A DNA stretch of 64,000 nt from Pseudomonas gingeri (lineage in GTDB: Bacteria > Pseudomonadota > Gammaproteobacteria > Pseudomonadales > Pseudomonadaceae): NCBI RefSeq assembly GCF_013385425.1, contig NZ_JACAQA010000003.1:548723-612722 (forward strand), read 5' to 3'. Made by a program: the position numbers and the translations under genes. Positions 24,389-33,216 of this stretch are shown here, one piece after another (position 1 is the stretch's first letter; each line of letters starts with the position of its first letter). Under the pieces are notes generated by a model, which was given only the letters and a program-made list of their open reading frames with translations, was not told the origin of the DNA and made no database searches.

Positions 24389-25579
24389 TCAAATGATGCC
24401 GCGCTGGCGCCAGTCGGCCTGCTGCGCGGGCTCGATGCCAAGCTGGTCGAGAATCTCGCGGGTGTGCTGGCCGAGAGTGGGTGCCGGGCGCGCTACGCGG
24501 CCCGGTGTGCTGCCCAGCTTGGGCACGATGCCGGGCAAGGTCACTGGAGTGCCGTCGTCCAGTTGGCTGTCGAGTAGCATGTCGCGCGCCCGGTAATGCG
24601 GGTCCTGGGCGATATCGGCCGCGTTGTAGATCTTGCCGGCCGGAATCCGCGCCTCGGTCAGGATCGACAGCACTTCATCGAGGCCCAGCCGCGCGGTCCA
24701 TTGGGAGATGGCGGCATCGATGCGCTCGACCTGCAACACGCGGCCGTCGTTCTGCGCGAGGTCGGGATTACTCGCCAGATCACAGCGGCCAATCACTTCC
24801 ATCAGGCGTTGATAGATGCTGTCGCCATTGCCGGCGATCAGGGCAAAACCGCCGTCGCGACAACGATAGGCATTGGTCGGGGCGATTCCCGGCAAACTGC
24901 TGCCGGCGGGTTCACGCACGGTGTTGAACACCGAGTATTCGGGCAGCAGGCTTTCCATCATGTTGAACACTGATTCATACAGCGCCACGTCGATCTGCTG
25001 GCCTTCCCCGCCGTTCTGTTCACGGTGACGCAAGGCGAGCAGAATCCCGATCACCCCGTGCAGGGCCGACAGCGAGTCGCCGATAGAAACGCCGACCCTG
25101 ACCGGCGTGCGCCCGGGCTCACCGGAGAGATGCCGCAGACCACCCATGGCTTCGCCGATCACGCCGAATCCGGGACGATCACGATAGGGTCCGGTCTGAC
25201 CGTAGCCGGAGACGCGCAACATGATGAGTCTGGGGTTCAACGCATGCAGTGTGTCCCAGCCCAGCCCCCAATTTTCCAGGGTGCCCGGACGGAAGTTCTC
25301 GATCAGCACATCGGCATCGGCCACCAGTTGGCGCACCACCTGCTGCGCCTCGGCCTGGCGCAAATCCAGGGTCAGCGAGCGTTTGTTGCGTGACTGCGCG
25401 GCCCACCAGACGGACGTCCCATCGTGCAGCAAGCGCCACTTGCGCAGCGGGTCGCCGGTGACTGGCGGCTCGATCTTGATCACATCGGCGCCAAACTCAC
25501 CGAGCATCTTCGCCGCAAAGGGCCCGGCGATCAGTTGGCCGAGCTCCACGACCTTCACACCTTGCAGAGGTAAATCCAT
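24389..25579 (-). CDS. CaiB/BaiF CoA-transferase family protein
   Basis: This is a class III CoA-transferase of 396 residues. The N-terminal GVKVVELGQLIAGPFAAKML-FGADVIKIE-P segment is diagnostic. The mobile loop NRKRLTLDLR-like sequence (SRNKRSLTLDLR) and the RVSGYGQTGPY motif are also present. Class III enzymes transfer CoA between carboxylic acids. As the first gene of the operon it probably activates a hydroxy-dicarboxylic acid for the downstream lyase. The start is ATG 25579; the long in-frame extension before it overlaps the divergent LysR gene and is not coding. Confidence 0.92.
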   Translation of the reverse strand: MDLPLQGVKVVELGQLIAGPFAAKMLGEFGADVIKIEPPVTGDPLRKWRLLHDGTSVWWAAQSRNKRSLTLDLRQAEAQQVVRQLVADADVLIENFRPGTLENWGLGWDTLHALNPRLIMLRVSGYGQTGPYRDRPGFGVIGEAMGGLRHLSGEPGRTPVRVGVSIGDSLSALHGVIGILLALRHREQNGGEGQQIDVALYESVFNMMESLLPEYSVFNTVREPAGSSLPGIAPTNAYRCRDGGFALIAGNGDSIYQRLMEVIGRCDLASNPDLAQNDGRVLQVERIDAAISQWTARLGLDEVLSILTEARIPAGKIYNAADIAQDPHYRARDMLLDSQLDDGTPVTLPGIVPKLGSTPGRVARPAPTLGQHTREILDQLGIEPAQQADWRQRGII

Positions 25580-25637
25580 GGCGTTTTCCGTTCTTGTCGA
25601 GTACTTGTGACAGGGATAATCGACACAAACCCGGCAG

Positions 25638-25681
25638 ATGAAAATTTCATATTTCGCCACTATCCTTTCCAAACTGGAAAG
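25638..25681. promoter_or_regulatory. Two palindromes in the CoA-transferase/LysR divergent promoter
   Basis: ATGAAA-A-TTTCAT (25638-25650) and CTTTCCA-AAC-TGGAAAG (25665-25681, 7-bp arms, a T-N11-A LysR-type box) lie between the divergent genes. They are good candidates for the recognition and activation sites of the LysR protein at 25697. Confidence 0.5.
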
Positions 25682-25696
25682 CCTTGGACTCCTTTG

Positions 25697-26599
25697 ATGA
25701 TCAATCCCCTGCATTTCGACCTGCTGTCCTTGCGCCTGCTGATCTTCGCCGCCGAGGCCGGCAACCTGACCCGCGCCGCCGACAAGGCCAATATGACGGT
25801 CTCGGCGGCCAGCAAGCGCCTGGCCGAGCTGGAGCGCACGACCCAGTGTCCGTTGTTCGTGCGGTTGCCGAGGGGGCTTGAACTGACGGCGGCGGGACAA
25901 GGGATGGTCGAGCACGCCAGGACGATTCTTGAAGGGGTCAACCGCATGGCCTCTGATGCCAGTGATTACGCGGTGGGCGTGCGCGGGCATATACGGCTAT
26001 TCGCCAACACCTCGGCGGTGGTCCAGTTCCTGCCGGGTGACCTGACGCTGTTCCTGCGCGCCAACCCCCACGTGCGTATCGGACTGGAAGAAGCTCTCAG
26101 CGAACCGATCATTCAAGCCGTGGAGAACGGACGCGCCGATATCGGTATTTTTGCCGATAACGTGCCGGCCGAGGGGCTCTACACACTGCCCTATCGCAAC
26201 GATCGCCTGGTGCTGCTGGTGCCTGTCGGCCATGAGCTGGCCAATGCGGGCCGTGTGTCCTTCACGGACACGCTCGGCTTCGATTACGTGGCGCTCAATC
26301 AGGGCAGCTCGCTGCTGCGCCGGATCAACGATGCCGCCGTGAGCGCGGGCAAGGTCCTCAAGGTACGCATTCAGGTCAGCAGCTTCGACGGTATCTGCCG
26401 CATGATCGAAGCGGGTTTGGGGATCGGGATATTGCCGTTGCAGGCGGTACGGAGCGAACTGCTCGGCACTCGCCTGATAGCCGTCGACCTGAGCGATGAC
26501 TGGGCCCGGCGCACCTTGTTTGTCGGGGTCAAGGACGCAGCGCAACTGGCCCCGGAGGCGGCCAAGTTGTTTGAATATCTGAGCAGCGCAGAAAGGTAA
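25697..26599 (+). CDS. LysR family transcriptional regulator
   Basis: This is a full-length LysR regulator of about 300 residues. The helix-turn-helix lies at about residues 9-65 (LLIFAAEAGNLTRAADKANM, SKRLAELERTTQCPLFVRLP), followed by an effector domain with the usual GLGIGILP segment. I used ATG 25697 and not the ORF start 90 nt earlier, since LysR proteins begin a few residues before this helix. Divergence from the CoA-transferase/lyase operon identifies that operon as the probable target. The inducer is likely the operon's substrate or a CoA-ester intermediate. Confidence 0.88.
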   Translation: MINPLHFDLLSLRLLIFAAEAGNLTRAADKANMTVSAASKRLAELERTTQCPLFVRLPRGLELTAAGQGMVEHARTILEGVNRMASDASDYAVGVRGHIRLFANTSAVVQFLPGDLTLFLRANPHVRIGLEEALSEPIIQAVENGRADIGIFADNVPAEGLYTLPYRNDRLVLLVPVGHELANAGRVSFTDTLGFDYVALNQGSSLLRRINDAAVSAGKVLKVRIQVSSFDGICRMIEAGLGIGILPLQAVRSELLGTRLIAVDLSDDWARRTLFVGVKDAAQLAPEAAKLFEYLSSAER

Positions 26600-26947
26600 A
26601 CCGCCGGTCGTGCTGGAGAAGTAAGCGCGCGCCCACAAAAATGCCACTCAACCGGGTGGCGTTTGTGCTGACGACCGGTGCCAGAACGCAGACGCTGGGC
26701 GCTCCCGCCAGAACGGCGGCATTCGCATTGGCCACGGACCTGCTTGCCGGTATTGAGGATTCAGAGAAGGGATAGATCGAATATCCCGGAGTGCCCCTCG
26801 GAAGGCAGGTGTCTTTTGTGGTCTATAGTTCCTACCGGATCAGTTGATAATCTCTTTCGCACGGACGCTACAAGGCCCCGTCCTCGAGCCATCACCCCGT
26901 CGGATGCCCGCTAGCCTAGAGTGTTGCTACAACGCAGGGAGCACTGC
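26600..26947. other. Intergenic region with the conserved upstream element of the GGDEF-EAL gene
   Basis: No convincing gene lies in these 348 nt. Positions 26836-26875 are identical over 40 nt to the minus-strand sequence at 33177-33216 upstream of the paralogous kinase gene, and similarity continues to the start codon. It therefore probably holds the promoter and leader of the downstream gene. A 44-codon ORF at 26641-26775 has no ribosome site and is not supported. Confidence 0.5.
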
Positions 26948-29320
26948 ATGTCGATCCAACGGACAAACGGACTGAGATCGGCTCCCGATAGCGCAACGCC
27001 CGTCGCCCCACCTTCCGAGAACCGCGACAGCCTCTTTCGGCGCCTTCTGGAGCCGATCAAGGAAGCCTACATCTTGTTCCCGCTGCTGGCCGCCCTGCTG
27101 GTACTGGCCATCTGGTCGGCCACCCTCTACCTGATCAAGATCGAACAGACGCGGGCGCAACGCAACGCGGCCACCACCAGCCTGGAGATCAGCGCTACCT
27201 ACGAAGCGCAGATGTTGCGCGCCGTTCGTGAAATTGACCAAACCCTCAAGCTGATCAAATACACCTATGAGACCGAGGGTGAGCGTAATCCCCTGCCCAA
27301 GCTCAAGGAGCGGGCCTTGTTGCCGCCGGCCCTGTTGTTTGACGTCAGTGTGGTCACCCCGGACGGTGAACCCGTGGCGAGTACTCGCGCCAACGAGGCG
27401 GGAAATATCACCGAACCGGACGAACAACAGACGCTGCGGCACAACGATACGCTGTTGATCAGTCGCCCCTGGAAAAATCCGCTGACGGGGGAATGGCGAT
27501 TGCGCTTCAGCCGTCGGCTCAATGCAGCGAACGGCGCGTTCTCGGGCATTGCCCGGGTCGAAGTCGATGCGGCTTATTTCGTCAGCAGTTATGACGACTC
27601 GAAACTCGGCGAGCGGGGCGTACTCGGACTCCTGGGCACCGATGGCATCTTCCGGGTACGACGCAGCGGAGAGTCGGTGCTGGCCGGCGATGCCGTCGAC
27701 TACGCGACACTGGCGCCCAATACCGAAGACACCCAGGCGCGGCTCTCGACCAATGCCTGGGATGGCGTGCAACGCTACACCAGTGTCCGCCAGCTGTATG
27801 ACTTTCCCCTGGCGGTGATTGTCGGGTTATCCGCCGAAGAACGCCTGGCCGCCGTGACCCGGCAAGCGCAGACCTACCTGTGGCGAGCCGCCGCCGGCAG
27901 TCTGCTGCTGGTGCTTCTGGCCGGCCTGCTGAGCCGCATGAACTGGCAGCTGGCGCAAAGTCGCTTGCGCGCCGCCGAAGACAAGGTGGCCTATGCCGAG
28001 CGCGTCGAGTACCTCGCCTACCACGACGGTCTCACGGCGCTGCCCAATCGCAGCCTGTTCAGCAAACTGTTGAGCCAGAACATCAGTGAGGCGCGCCGTG
28101 ATCATCGGCAACTGGCGGTGCTGTTCCTCGACCTCGACCGCTTCAAACACATCAACGATACGCTGGGCCACCATGCCGGCGACCAACTGCTGCAGGAAGT
28201 CGCGGGCCGCCTCACGGCCTGCCTGCGCGCCAGCGATACCGTCGCCCGCCTGGGTGGCGACGAATTCGTGGTCCTGCTGCCGGAGCTGTCCGAGGCCAAG
28301 TATGTGGCGGACACCGCGCAGAAAATCCTCTCGGCCATCGCCAAGCCTTTCAAGCTTCAAGGGCAAGAGTTCCGGGTAACCGCCAGCATCGGCATCAGCC
28401 TCTATGCGCAAGATGGCCTGGACGAGCAGACGCTGACCAAACATGCCGATATCGCCATGTATCAGGCCAAGCAACAGGGTAAAAACAACTTCCAGTTCTA
28501 CTCCGAGAAACTCAACGCCGAGTCGCTGGAACGCTTGACCCTGGAACTCGGCTTGCGCCATGCATTGGAACGTAACGAGTTCCGGCTTCACTACCAGGCC
28601 AAACGCGATATCCGCAGCGGCCGGATTACCGGCATGGAAGCACTGTTGCGCTGGGAACACCCGGACCTGGGGCTGATAGCCCCCATGCAATTTATCCCCG
28701 TCGCCGAGGAAACCGGTTTGATCGTGCCCATCGGCAAGTGGGTGCTGAGAACGGCCTGCCTGCAAAACATCGCCTGGCAACGGCAGGGGCTGCCGCATCT
28801 GGGGGTCGCCGTGAACCTGACGGCCCGGCAGTTTGTCGATGACAATCTACTCACCGACCTCGCCACGATACTGACAGAGACCGGCATGGAGCCCGGCCTG
28901 CTGGAACTGGAGATCGCCGAGAGCCTGCTCATGCAGGATGTCAAAAGAGCGCTGCAGGTGTTGAACGGCCTGAAAAAGCTGAAGATCCGGATCGCCATCG
29001 ATGATTTCGGGATTGGCTACTCTTCGCTCTCGGCACTCAAGCAGTTTCCACTCGACTCAATCAAGATCGATCGCTCGTTTATCCGTGACGTCACCAGCGT
29101 GGCGGAAGACAAGGCCCTGACCGAGGCCATTATCGCAATGGGTCGAACCCTCAGCCTGACCGTGGTGGCCCAAGGTGTGGAAACCCGCGAACAGGCCGAT
29201 TTCCTGCGGGACAACGCCTGCGACGAATTCCAGGGTTTCTACTTCAACAAGCCGGTGCCCGCCGATCAGTTCGGGGTCTTGCTCCAGACACAGGCAGCCA
29301 ACAAGACCCTCGGCAGGTAA
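26948..29320 (+). CDS. Membrane GGDEF-EAL protein (dual cyclic-di-GMP domains)
   Basis: This 790-residue inner-membrane protein has TM1 at about residues 41-63, a periplasmic Cache-like sensor, TM2 at about 312-330, then GGDEF and EAL domains. The cyclase site GGDEF (436-440) is intact, and RASD (427-430) forms an RxxD inhibitory site five residues before it. EALLRW (564-569) and DDFGIGYSSL are intact, but the usual EGVET reads QGVET (Gln742), which may weaken phosphodiesterase activity. ATG 26948 has GGGAG upstream. Residues 1 to about 343 and the leader are near-identical to the kinase at 31206. It converges on the PstS-like gene with a 4-nt gap. Confidence 0.93.
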   Translation: MSIQRTNGLRSAPDSATPVAPPSENRDSLFRRLLEPIKEAYILFPLLAALLVLAIWSATLYLIKIEQTRAQRNAATTSLEISATYEAQMLRAVREIDQTLKLIKYTYETEGERNPLPKLKERALLPPALLFDVSVVTPDGEPVASTRANEAGNITEPDEQQTLRHNDTLLISRPWKNPLTGEWRLRFSRRLNAANGAFSGIARVEVDAAYFVSSYDDSKLGERGVLGLLGTDGIFRVRRSGESVLAGDAVDYATLAPNTEDTQARLSTNAWDGVQRYTSVRQLYDFPLAVIVGLSAEERLAAVTRQAQTYLWRAAAGSLLLVLLAGLLSRMNWQLAQSRLRAAEDKVAYAERVEYLAYHDGLTALPNRSLFSKLLSQNISEARRDHRQLAVLFLDLDRFKHINDTLGHHAGDQLLQEVAGRLTACLRASDTVARLGGDEFVVLLPELSEAKYVADTAQKILSAIAKPFKLQGQEFRVTASIGISLYAQDGLDEQTLTKHADIAMYQAKQQGKNNFQFYSEKLNAESLERLTLELGLRHALERNEFRLHYQAKRDIRSGRITGMEALLRWEHPDLGLIAPMQFIPVAEETGLIVPIGKWVLRTACLQNIAWQRQGLPHLGVAVNLTARQFVDDNLLTDLATILTETGMEPGLLELEIAESLLMQDVKRALQVLNGLKKLKIRIAIDDFGIGYSSLSALKQFPLDSIKIDRSFIRDVTSVAEDKALTEAIIAMGRTLSLTVVAQGVETREQADFLRDNACDEFQGFYFNKPVPADQFGVLLQTQAANKTLGR

Positions 29321-29324
29321 CCCC

Positions 29325-29774
29325 TCATTGCGGGTCGGGAGGAAGCGCCCTGACGCTGGCATCCACTTCACGGGACTCGATATAGCCGATACTGTCGGGA
29401 TTCCCGGCAATCCGTTTCTTCACTTCCGCGCTATTGGCTACCGCTTCCGGCGGCTGGCCCCTGCCGGTAAAAATGATTTTCGACCAGTGCGCCTTGAGCT
29501 GCGCGGCCGACTTGCCGGTGAAGGTGGTGTAGAACTCATCACGGGTTGCGGAGCCTTCCGTCTGGTCGATCGGAGTGACCGGCTTGCCGCTGGGGAAACG
29601 ATTGGTCTTGCCCAGGAAGATGTCCGCCACCTGATTGCGTGTCAGCGCCTGCACCGGGCTGGCAGCGGCGACAACCACCACCACCTCGGCCATGGCAAGC
29701 GTGCTGCCCAGGCACAGGGCGAACCCTGCCAGCGTGCAACCGGCACGTTTGAGAACTCCCATGATCGGCGCCAT
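29325..29774 (-). CDS. Small PstS-like periplasmic phosphate-binding-type protein
   Basis: This is an exported protein of 149 residues with a signal peptide (ending near STLAMAE) and a half-length PBP-like domain: LTRNQVADIFLGKTNRFPSGK, SATRDEFYTTFTG, and a C-terminal IGYIESREVDASVRAL. These resemble the phosphate ABC transporter substrate-binding family, but the protein is about half the PstS length and no ABC genes are near. Its ATG shares one base with the porin stop codon (TGATG), so the two are translationally coupled. A role as a ligand-binding accessory to the porin or to the neighbouring sensors is possible. Confidence 0.8.
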   Translation of the reverse strand: MAPIMGVLKRAGCTLAGFALCLGSTLAMAEVVVVVAAASPVQALTRNQVADIFLGKTNRFPSGKPVTPIDQTEGSATRDEFYTTFTGKSAAQLKAHWSKIIFTGRGQPPEAVANSAEVKKRIAGNPDSIGYIESREVDASVRALPPDPQ

Positions 29775-31012
29775 CAGAAGACAAAATCGACAGCAAGGCT
29801 GAGCAGATTGAACGAGCCTCCCGGCTCATAGCCCGGCTGGAGATTGACCAACGGACCACTGGCGTTACTGTCTAAACGCGTGTGATCGTACTGCAGTTTG
29901 GCGTCCATATTCTTCGTGAAGTCCCAGCGCATGCCGACGGACAGGGTCTGCTGGCCGCTGCCCGATGCCAGTTGGGTGTTGAGTGCGCCGTTAAGGCCGG
30001 CAGCGGTGCTCGCGAGGTCTGGCGATAAACCCGATGTCGTCAGACCCGCGCTGGACGTTTCGCTGACCGTCTTTGAGCGGGCGTAGGTGACATAGGGTGT
30101 GAAGGTGTCAATTCTATAGCCACTGCTGACATACCAGGCGTTTATCGTCCCTATTGCCGAATGGCTGTCGATATGCCCCCATTCGCCCATGACGAACCAC
30201 TTGCCTGGATCATAGATGGCCCCCACGCCGATAAACTCAAAGGGCTTGCCCTTGACATCATAACGGTCGGCTATCGCATTGCCTTGCGCACCGAAGTCCC
30301 TGAAACCGTCGAACAGTGGATTGAACGACTCCACGGTCACGTGGGTTTTCTGGTAGGTGACGCGGGTGGTCAAGTCCCCGTATTCAGTCAAATTGGAAAT
30401 GCCCCACGCGTCCCTGCTCAAGGTCCTGCCGGTGTTGGCGGGCATCCGGAAATCGCCCTGGCCGACATTGCCCTGCACGGTATTGGTCAGGTCGCCGAAG
30501 TGCAGCCGGTAGCTGAGGTCAAGGCCATCGGTGCTGGTGACCGGTATCAGGCTATAGACCTCTCCCGGCGGGCGTACCCATGGCAGGGTGTAACCCACTT
30601 TGCGGCTGTCGGAGAGCAGGAAAGCCGGCTGCACCGTGCGACCGGCGCGCAGGCTGAAATCGGGTGTGAACTGGTATTTGAAGTTCGCCCATTCGAGGGT
30701 GGGACGGTAGCTGTTGTCGTAATTCTGCTCCGAGATGACCTGCACCACGGCCGAGAGCTGCCGGGTAAAGTTGGCCGTTACCTGGGCACCGATCAGGCTG
30801 TCGACATCCGCATCCCAGCTACGGGTGTGACCGGCACCGTTGGGCTTGTAGATGCTGGAGGTGAAGTCGGCGTTTTTTTCGCTGGAGTGAACAATACCCG
30901 CAGTGCCGAAACTGCTCAGGGAAAACGTGGGCATCGTGGCGTCGTCGGCCTTCACGGTGGCGGTATATAACGTCATCACGGCCAAGGCCAGCGTATTGAG
31001 TGCAAGCCTCAT
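29774..31012 (-). CDS. Outer-membrane porin-like protein
   Basis: This is a predicted 16-18-strand beta-barrel of about 412 residues. A signal peptide ends near TATVKADD, alternating amphipathic strands fill the rest, and the protein ends in phenylalanine (LLSLAVDFVF), as outer-membrane barrels do. GIVHSSEKNADF and the WANFKYQFTPDFSLRAGR segment are reminiscent of DcaP/OprO-like porins. I chose ATG 31012 at the start of the signal peptide. It is coupled to the PstS-like gene and lies 193 nt downstream of the kinase gene on the same strand. The cargo is unknown. Confidence 0.82.
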   Translation of the reverse strand: MRLALNTLALAVMTLYTATVKADDATMPTFSLSSFGTAGIVHSSEKNADFTSSIYKPNGAGHTRSWDADVDSLIGAQVTANFTRQLSAVVQVISEQNYDNSYRPTLEWANFKYQFTPDFSLRAGRTVQPAFLLSDSRKVGYTLPWVRPPGEVYSLIPVTSTDGLDLSYRLHFGDLTNTVQGNVGQGDFRMPANTGRTLSRDAWGISNLTEYGDLTTRVTYQKTHVTVESFNPLFDGFRDFGAQGNAIADRYDVKGKPFEFIGVGAIYDPGKWFVMGEWGHIDSHSAIGTINAWYVSSGYRIDTFTPYVTYARSKTVSETSSAGLTTSGLSPDLASTAAGLNGALNTQLASGSGQQTLSVGMRWDFTKNMDAKLQYDHTRLDSNASGPLVNLQPGYEPGGSFNLLSLAVDFVF

Positions 31013-31205
31013 GGGTTCAATGCAACCACAACAGGGGATGCGAATACATCCGGGAACGCTTTCGCTCGGGAACACGCTTGGCGATTGACTGATGAAGTGT
31101 CGGGGAGGACTGCGGCCATTCGTTCTATTCCTTGTAACGTTGGCTCAATAAAATCCAGCGATACCACGAGCAAAATTGTAGACGACAAAACCCCATACGC
31201 TCGGG

Positions 31206-33095
31206 TTATGCAGCCGCTGCCGGGCTCGAAACCTGGCTGGGCAGTTCCAGGGTGAAGATTGCCCCTTGTCCCGGCCCGTCGCTGTGGACCTTCAATGCCC
31301 CGCCCATCTCCATGGCCGCCAGGATGCAGCTGTGCAATCCGAAACCATGGCCGTCTTTGCGCGTGGTGAATCCGTGGGCAAAAATCCGTGTCAGATTCTC
31401 CTCGGCAATCCCCTCGCCATTGTCGATCACCTTGATGACCAGGGTCTGCTCCGGCAGCATCTCGGTATGCAGGGTAATCAGCGGGGGACGATCGGCTGGA
31501 TTGTCCATCGCGCCGCCGGCATTTTTTATCAGATTGACCAGGATCATCAGCAGGCGGTGCTTGTCCAGTTGTAAACAAGGCGTTTCGGCAAACTCTTTCA
31601 CCACGGTGACCTGGCGGGCAGCGAGGAAACTGGCATTCATGCGCAGCGCATCCTCGATCAACTGCGGTACCTGTACGGCCTCGGCAAGACTGGATGCCCC
31701 TGAATAAGACTGCTGGGCCGCGACGATTTCCTTGATGTGATCGATGCTCTGGGTCAATTGATCGAGTTCGTCGGTCATGCTCTTTTGTTCGAGCGCCAAA
31801 GCGTCCGCCAACTGGTTCAGATAGCCCGGAAGCAGCTTGCCTTTCTCGTCCTGGGAGATGAAGTGACCCAGATCCTCGACATGCTCGTTCATCAACTGCA
31901 CCGCTTTGCTCAGCCCCAGGGCTTTGCTGGTGCGCAACTTGCGGGTAACCACTTCGGCGGAGACATTCACGCTATTGAGCACATTGCCCACGTTGTGCAG
32001 GACATTGGTGGCGATTTCCGCCATGCCGGCCTGACGTGCAATGGCGACCAGCTGGGCCTGGGCTTCGGCCGTGCGCAAGCGGCTTTGCGCCAGCTGCCAG
32101 CTCATCCGGCTCAGCAGGCCGACCAGTAACACCAGCAACAGGCTGCCGCCCGCGGCCCGCCACAAATAGGTATGCGCCTGACCGGTCACCGTGGCCAGTT
32201 GTTCTTCTTCAGACAGCCCGACGATCACTGCCAGGGGCAGGTCATAGAGCTGACGGGCGCTGGTGTAGCGGCGCACTCCGTCCCAGGTATTGGTCGCCAA
32301 CAGCGCTTGGGTGTCATCGGTGTCCGGGACCAACGCCGCATAATCCACCGCATCGCCGGCCAGCACCGCATCGCCGCTTCGGCGTACCCGAAAAATGCCG
32401 TCGGTACCCAACAAACCAAGGATGCCATGGTCGCCGAGTTTCGAGGCGTCATAGCTGCTGACAAAATAGGCCGCATCGACCTCGACCCGGGCGATGCCCG
32501 AAAACCCACCGTCCGGCGCATTCAGCCGGCGGCTGAAACGTAGCCGCCATTCTCCCGTCTGCGGTTTTTTCCAGGCTTGACTGATCAACAGTGTGTCGTC
32601 GTGCTGCAGTGCCTGTTGCTCATCCCGGTCCGAAATAGCTTCCGTATCGTTGGCCCGCGTACTCGCCACCAGCCCGCCGTCCGGGTTGACCACACTGACG
32701 TCAAACAACAGGGGCGGCGGCAATAACGCCCGCTCCTTGAGCCTGGGCAGTGGATTACGCTCGCCTTCGGCCTCATAGGTGTATTTGACCAGCTTGAGGG
32801 TTTGATCGATTTCGTGGACGGCACGCAACATCTGGGCCTCGTAGGTGGCGCCGATCTCCAGGCTGGCCGTGGTTGCGCCGCGTTGCGCCCGTACCAGTTC
32901 ACTGTTGATGAGGTACAGCGTTGCCGTCCAGATAACCAGCAAAAGGACAGCGGCCAGCAGCGGAAACAGGATATAGGCTTCCTTGACCTGATCGAGCCCG
33001 CGCTGGAAAAAACCGCGTGTGGTCCTGGCAATGGCGCTCGCAGACCTGGCAATAGTGGGAGCCGACCTCAGTCCGTCTGGTCGTAGGATCGACAT
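31206..33095 (-). CDS. Membrane sensor histidine kinase, sensor-domain paralogue of the GGDEF-EAL protein
   Basis: This 629-residue kinase has TM1 at about 41-63, a periplasmic Cache-like sensor and TM2 at about 312-330. Up to about residue 343 it aligns without gaps and almost identically with the GGDEF-EAL protein at 26948. It then diverges completely into a kinase core: His367 (ATNVLHNVGNVLNSV), N-box LVNLIKNAGGAMDN, G1 DNGEGI, and G2 HGFTTRKDGHGFGLHS. No response regulator gene is adjacent, so it is an orphan kinase here. ATG 33095 has the same GGGAG ribosome site as its paralogue. The porin and PstS-like genes follow downstream. Confidence 0.92.
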   Translation of the reverse strand: MSILRPDGLRSAPTIARSASAIARTTRGFFQRGLDQVKEAYILFPLLAAVLLLVIWTATLYLINSELVRAQRGATTASLEIGATYEAQMLRAVHEIDQTLKLVKYTYEAEGERNPLPRLKERALLPPPLLFDVSVVNPDGGLVASTRANDTEAISDRDEQQALQHDDTLLISQAWKKPQTGEWRLRFSRRLNAPDGGFSGIARVEVDAAYFVSSYDASKLGDHGILGLLGTDGIFRVRRSGDAVLAGDAVDYAALVPDTDDTQALLATNTWDGVRRYTSARQLYDLPLAVIVGLSEEEQLATVTGQAHTYLWRAAGGSLLLVLLVGLLSRMSWQLAQSRLRTAEAQAQLVAIARQAGMAEIATNVLHNVGNVLNSVNVSAEVVTRKLRTSKALGLSKAVQLMNEHVEDLGHFISQDEKGKLLPGYLNQLADALALEQKSMTDELDQLTQSIDHIKEIVAAQQSYSGASSLAEAVQVPQLIEDALRMNASFLAARQVTVVKEFAETPCLQLDKHRLLMILVNLIKNAGGAMDNPADRPPLITLHTEMLPEQTLVIKVIDNGEGIAEENLTRIFAHGFTTRKDGHGFGLHSCILAAMEMGGALKVHSDGPGQGAIFTLELPSQVSSPAAAA

Positions 33096-33176
33096 GCTGT
33101 GCTCCCTGCGTTGTACCAACACTTCTAGGCTAGAGGGCATCCGCCGGGGTTATGGCCCAAGGAGCGGGCTGGAGCT

Positions 33177-33216
33177 CCTTGTAGCGTCCGTGCGAAAGAG
33201 ATTATCAACTGATCCG
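33177..33216 (-). promoter_or_regulatory. 40-nt element conserved upstream of both paralogous sensor genes
   Basis: On the minus strand this sequence is identical to 26836-26875. It sits about 80-120 nt before the kinase start codon, as its twin does before the GGDEF-EAL start codon. The remaining 33096-33389 stretch upstream of the tautomerase gene holds no other gene that I can see. Confidence 0.6.

Noticed and set aside
26641..26775. 44-codon ORF between the LysR gene and the GGDEF-EAL gene
   Set aside because: There is no ribosome site, no similarity I recognise, and the composition gives no sign of selection.
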